NCBI GenBank assembly: GCA_020438185.1
Contig: JAGQVC010000086.1
Span: 1 to 6,996 of the forward strand
Length of the DNA: 6,996 nt
Direction of reading: 5' to 3'
DNA from: Bacteroidota bacterium
GTDB lineage: Bacteria > Bacteroidota > Bacteroidia > M30B66
The translations under genes were made by a program, and so were the position numbers. Positions within the stretch are counted from its first letter, which is position 1, and each line of letters starts with the position of its first letter. The notes under the pieces were generated by a model that was not told the DNA's origin, did not search any database, and worked only from the letters and a program-made list of their open reading frames with translations. Of the stretch, positions 5,675 to 6,996 are shown piece after piece.

Positions 5675-6996
5675 ATGAAACACACTTACCTAAACAAACT
5701 ATTTGTCTTACTCTTCATTCTGGCTCTTCCTCCGGGTTCGCGCCTGTTTGCGCAGCAGCAAACGGTAGCCCGGCAATGGAATGAAGCCTTACTTTTTTCA
5801 ATCGAGCACGATTTTTCCAGACCTACAGTGCATGCGCGCAATTTGTTCCATGTGAGCATAGCCATGTACGATGCCTGGGCTGCTTATGACGACACGGCTT
5901 CGACCTATTTTCTTGGAAAAACGCTGGGTGATTATACCTGTGAGTACGAAGGAATTCCAATTCCGGCGACAGCCGCAGAAATTAAAGAGGCGCGAAAAAC
6001 AGCAATTAGTTACGCCTGTTACCGGATTCTGAAGCAGCGCTTTCAGTTTTCTCCGGGAGCTGCGCTCGACTTGCCTTATTATGATTCGCTTATGACCCAG
6101 TTTGGGTACCCGACCGATAATTTTTCGCAGGATTATCTTAATGGTGATCCGGCTGCACTAGGTAACTACATAGCTGCAAAAATCATTGAATTCGGTTTTG
6201 TTGATGGCAGCAACCAGCAAGGCAATTACGCCAATCTATACTACGAAACGGTAAACCCTCAAATCATCGTTAATGAGCCGGGAAACCCAACTTTGGAAAA
6301 TCCAAACCGCTGGCAGGCTATTTTTCTGGACGGCTTTGTTGATCAGTCGGGTAACCTGATTTCAATTTCTCCTCCATTCCTGAGCCCCGAATGGGGCGAT
6401 GTTGTGCCTTTTGCCATGGACGAAAGCAATATGAACACCTATGAGCGAGATGGCCACAACTGGAATGTTTATATGGATCCGGGTCCGCCGCCCTACATTG
6501 ACACAACCGCAGCTACAGGTCTGGACGACATGTACAAGTTTGGCTACCTCATGGTTAATAACTGGCAATCGCATCACGATACTGCCGATGCAGTGATGAT
6601 TGATATTAGTCCCGGAAGTATCGGAAATATTCAAAGCTACCCACAAACATTTGAAGAATTTCCCGATTTCTATGATTGGGAAAATGGTGGTGACCCCGGA
6701 CTAGGATACGCAGTTAATCCATACACTAATCTTCCGTATGAGCCGCAAATTGTGCATCGTGCAGATTATGCACGTGTTCTGGCCGAATTTTGGGCCGATG
6801 GCCCAAGTTCCGAAACTCCTCCCGGGCACTGGTTCACCATTTTAAATTATGTTACCGACCATCCATTATTTGAAATGCGCTGGATGGGACAAGGGCCGAT
6901 TCTGGATACGCTTGAATGGAACGTGCGAAGCTATTTTACCATGGGAGGTTCAATGCATGACGCAGCCATTGCCGCATGGAGTGTGAAAGGATATTA
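5675..6996 (+). CDS. Secreted vanadium-dependent haloperoxidase-like protein (PAP2 superfamily), 3' truncated
   Basis: The frame is open for 440 codons from the ATG at 5675 to the window edge, with no stop. A signal peptide (basic MKHTYLNK, hydrophobic LFVLLFILALPP, likely cleavage after LFA at residue 26) predicts export. The mature part begins with WNEALLFSIEHDFSRPTVHA (35-54) and LFHVSIAMYDAWAAYD (57-72), typical of the N-terminal helical part of bacterial vanadium haloperoxidase-like proteins. HRADYARVLAEFWADGPSSE (361-380), PPGHW (382-386) and SMHDAAIAAWSVKGY (426-440) follow. Lys438 is placed as the first residue of the vanadate-binding K-x6-RP motif, cut by the edge. The later PSGH and SR...H motifs are not in the window. 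Many relatives act on halides, others are phosphatases, so activity is undecided. A C-terminal secretion domain (type IX) may follow. It stands alone after a strong terminator. Confidence 0.8.
   Translation, partial: MKHTYLNKLFVLLFILALPPGSRLFAQQQTVARQWNEALLFSIEHDFSRPTVHARNLFHVSIAMYDAWAAYDDTASTYFLGKTLGDYTCEYEGIPIPATAAEIKEARKTAISYACYRILKQRFQFSPGAALDLPYYDSLMTQFGYPTDNFSQDYLNGDPAALGNYIAAKIIEFGFVDGSNQQGNYANLYYETVNPQIIVNEPGNPTLENPNRWQAIFLDGFVDQSGNLISISPPFLSPEWGDVVPFAMDESNMNTYERDGHNWNVYMDPGPPPYIDTTAATGLDDMYKFGYLMVNNWQSHHDTADAVMIDISPGSIGNIQSYPQTFEEFPDFYDWENGGDPGLGYAVNPYTNLPYEPQIVHRADYARVLAEFWADGPSSETPPGHWFTILNYVTDHPLFEMRWMGQGPILDTLEWNVRSYFTMGGSMHDAAIAAWSVKGY

Noticed and set aside
5668..5778. Alternative ATGs at 5665 and 5668 just before the haloperoxidase-like gene.
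   Set aside because: They are in other frames. The 5668 frame closes after a short run (TGA at about 5780), whereas 5675 gives a signal peptide and a long open frame.
6318..6646. Two minus-strand open frames (6318-6506 and 6362-6646).
   Set aside because: Both are antisense to the haloperoxidase-like gene, which is open for 440 codons with a signal peptide and family motifs.
6818..6832. PPGHW (residues 382-386) as the haloperoxidase PSGH motif.
   Set aside because: It precedes the K-x6-RP position, but PSGH comes after that motif in the family. It is a separate conserved element.

Overview
The window looks like chromosomal DNA of a Bacteroidota bacterium, most likely from the Marinilabiliales/Prolixibacteraceae side of the phylum. 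The reasons are moderate-to-low GC by eye, weak or absent Shine-Dalgarno sequences, an excellent Bacteroidota-type promoter (TTTG, 19 bases, TAnnTTTG) at 4921-4951, and gene content typical of the phylum. The taxon is inferred from gene texture, not from a marker gene.

Left (33-980, + strand): a tight three-gene operon of small envelope-associated proteins. It encodes a YtxH-like protein with an N-terminal membrane anchor, a two-TM Holin_X-like protein, and a short charged helical protein with a hydrophobic C-terminus. The architecture recalls enterobacterial yqjD-yqjE-yqjK and suggests a stress or envelope role. Between 981 and 1442 there is no conventional gene. This stretch holds a candidate 24-residue single-TM peptide (1156-1230) and, on the minus strand, an 80-codon coding-like track interrupted by two nearby stops (1208-1447) that may be a decayed gene or dispersed repeat.

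Middle (1443-4786, - strand): a small muconolactone-isomerase-like (dimeric alpha+beta barrel) protein stands alone. Upstream of it is a translationally coupled operon that starts with a secreted S9A prolyl oligopeptidase having a complete Ser-Asp-His triad. It continues through a 160-residue protein of unknown function (ATGA overlap) to a DUF2185/Imm33-like protein (TAATG overlap).

Right (4787-6996, + strand): a divergent intergenic region carries the best promoter in the window, framed by a 14-bp inverted repeat. It drives a membrane-anchored 176-residue protein closed by a strong intrinsic terminator. The last gene is a secreted protein resembling vanadium-dependent haloperoxidases of the PAP2 superfamily. 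It runs off the right edge just as its presumed vanadate-binding K-x6-RP motif begins.

No tRNA, rRNA, CRISPR array, intact insertion sequence or origin was seen. The features most worth a second look are the promoter-spanning inverted repeat, the decayed coding-like track, the 24-residue peptide and the coupling of a periplasmic peptidase to two cytoplasmic proteins.
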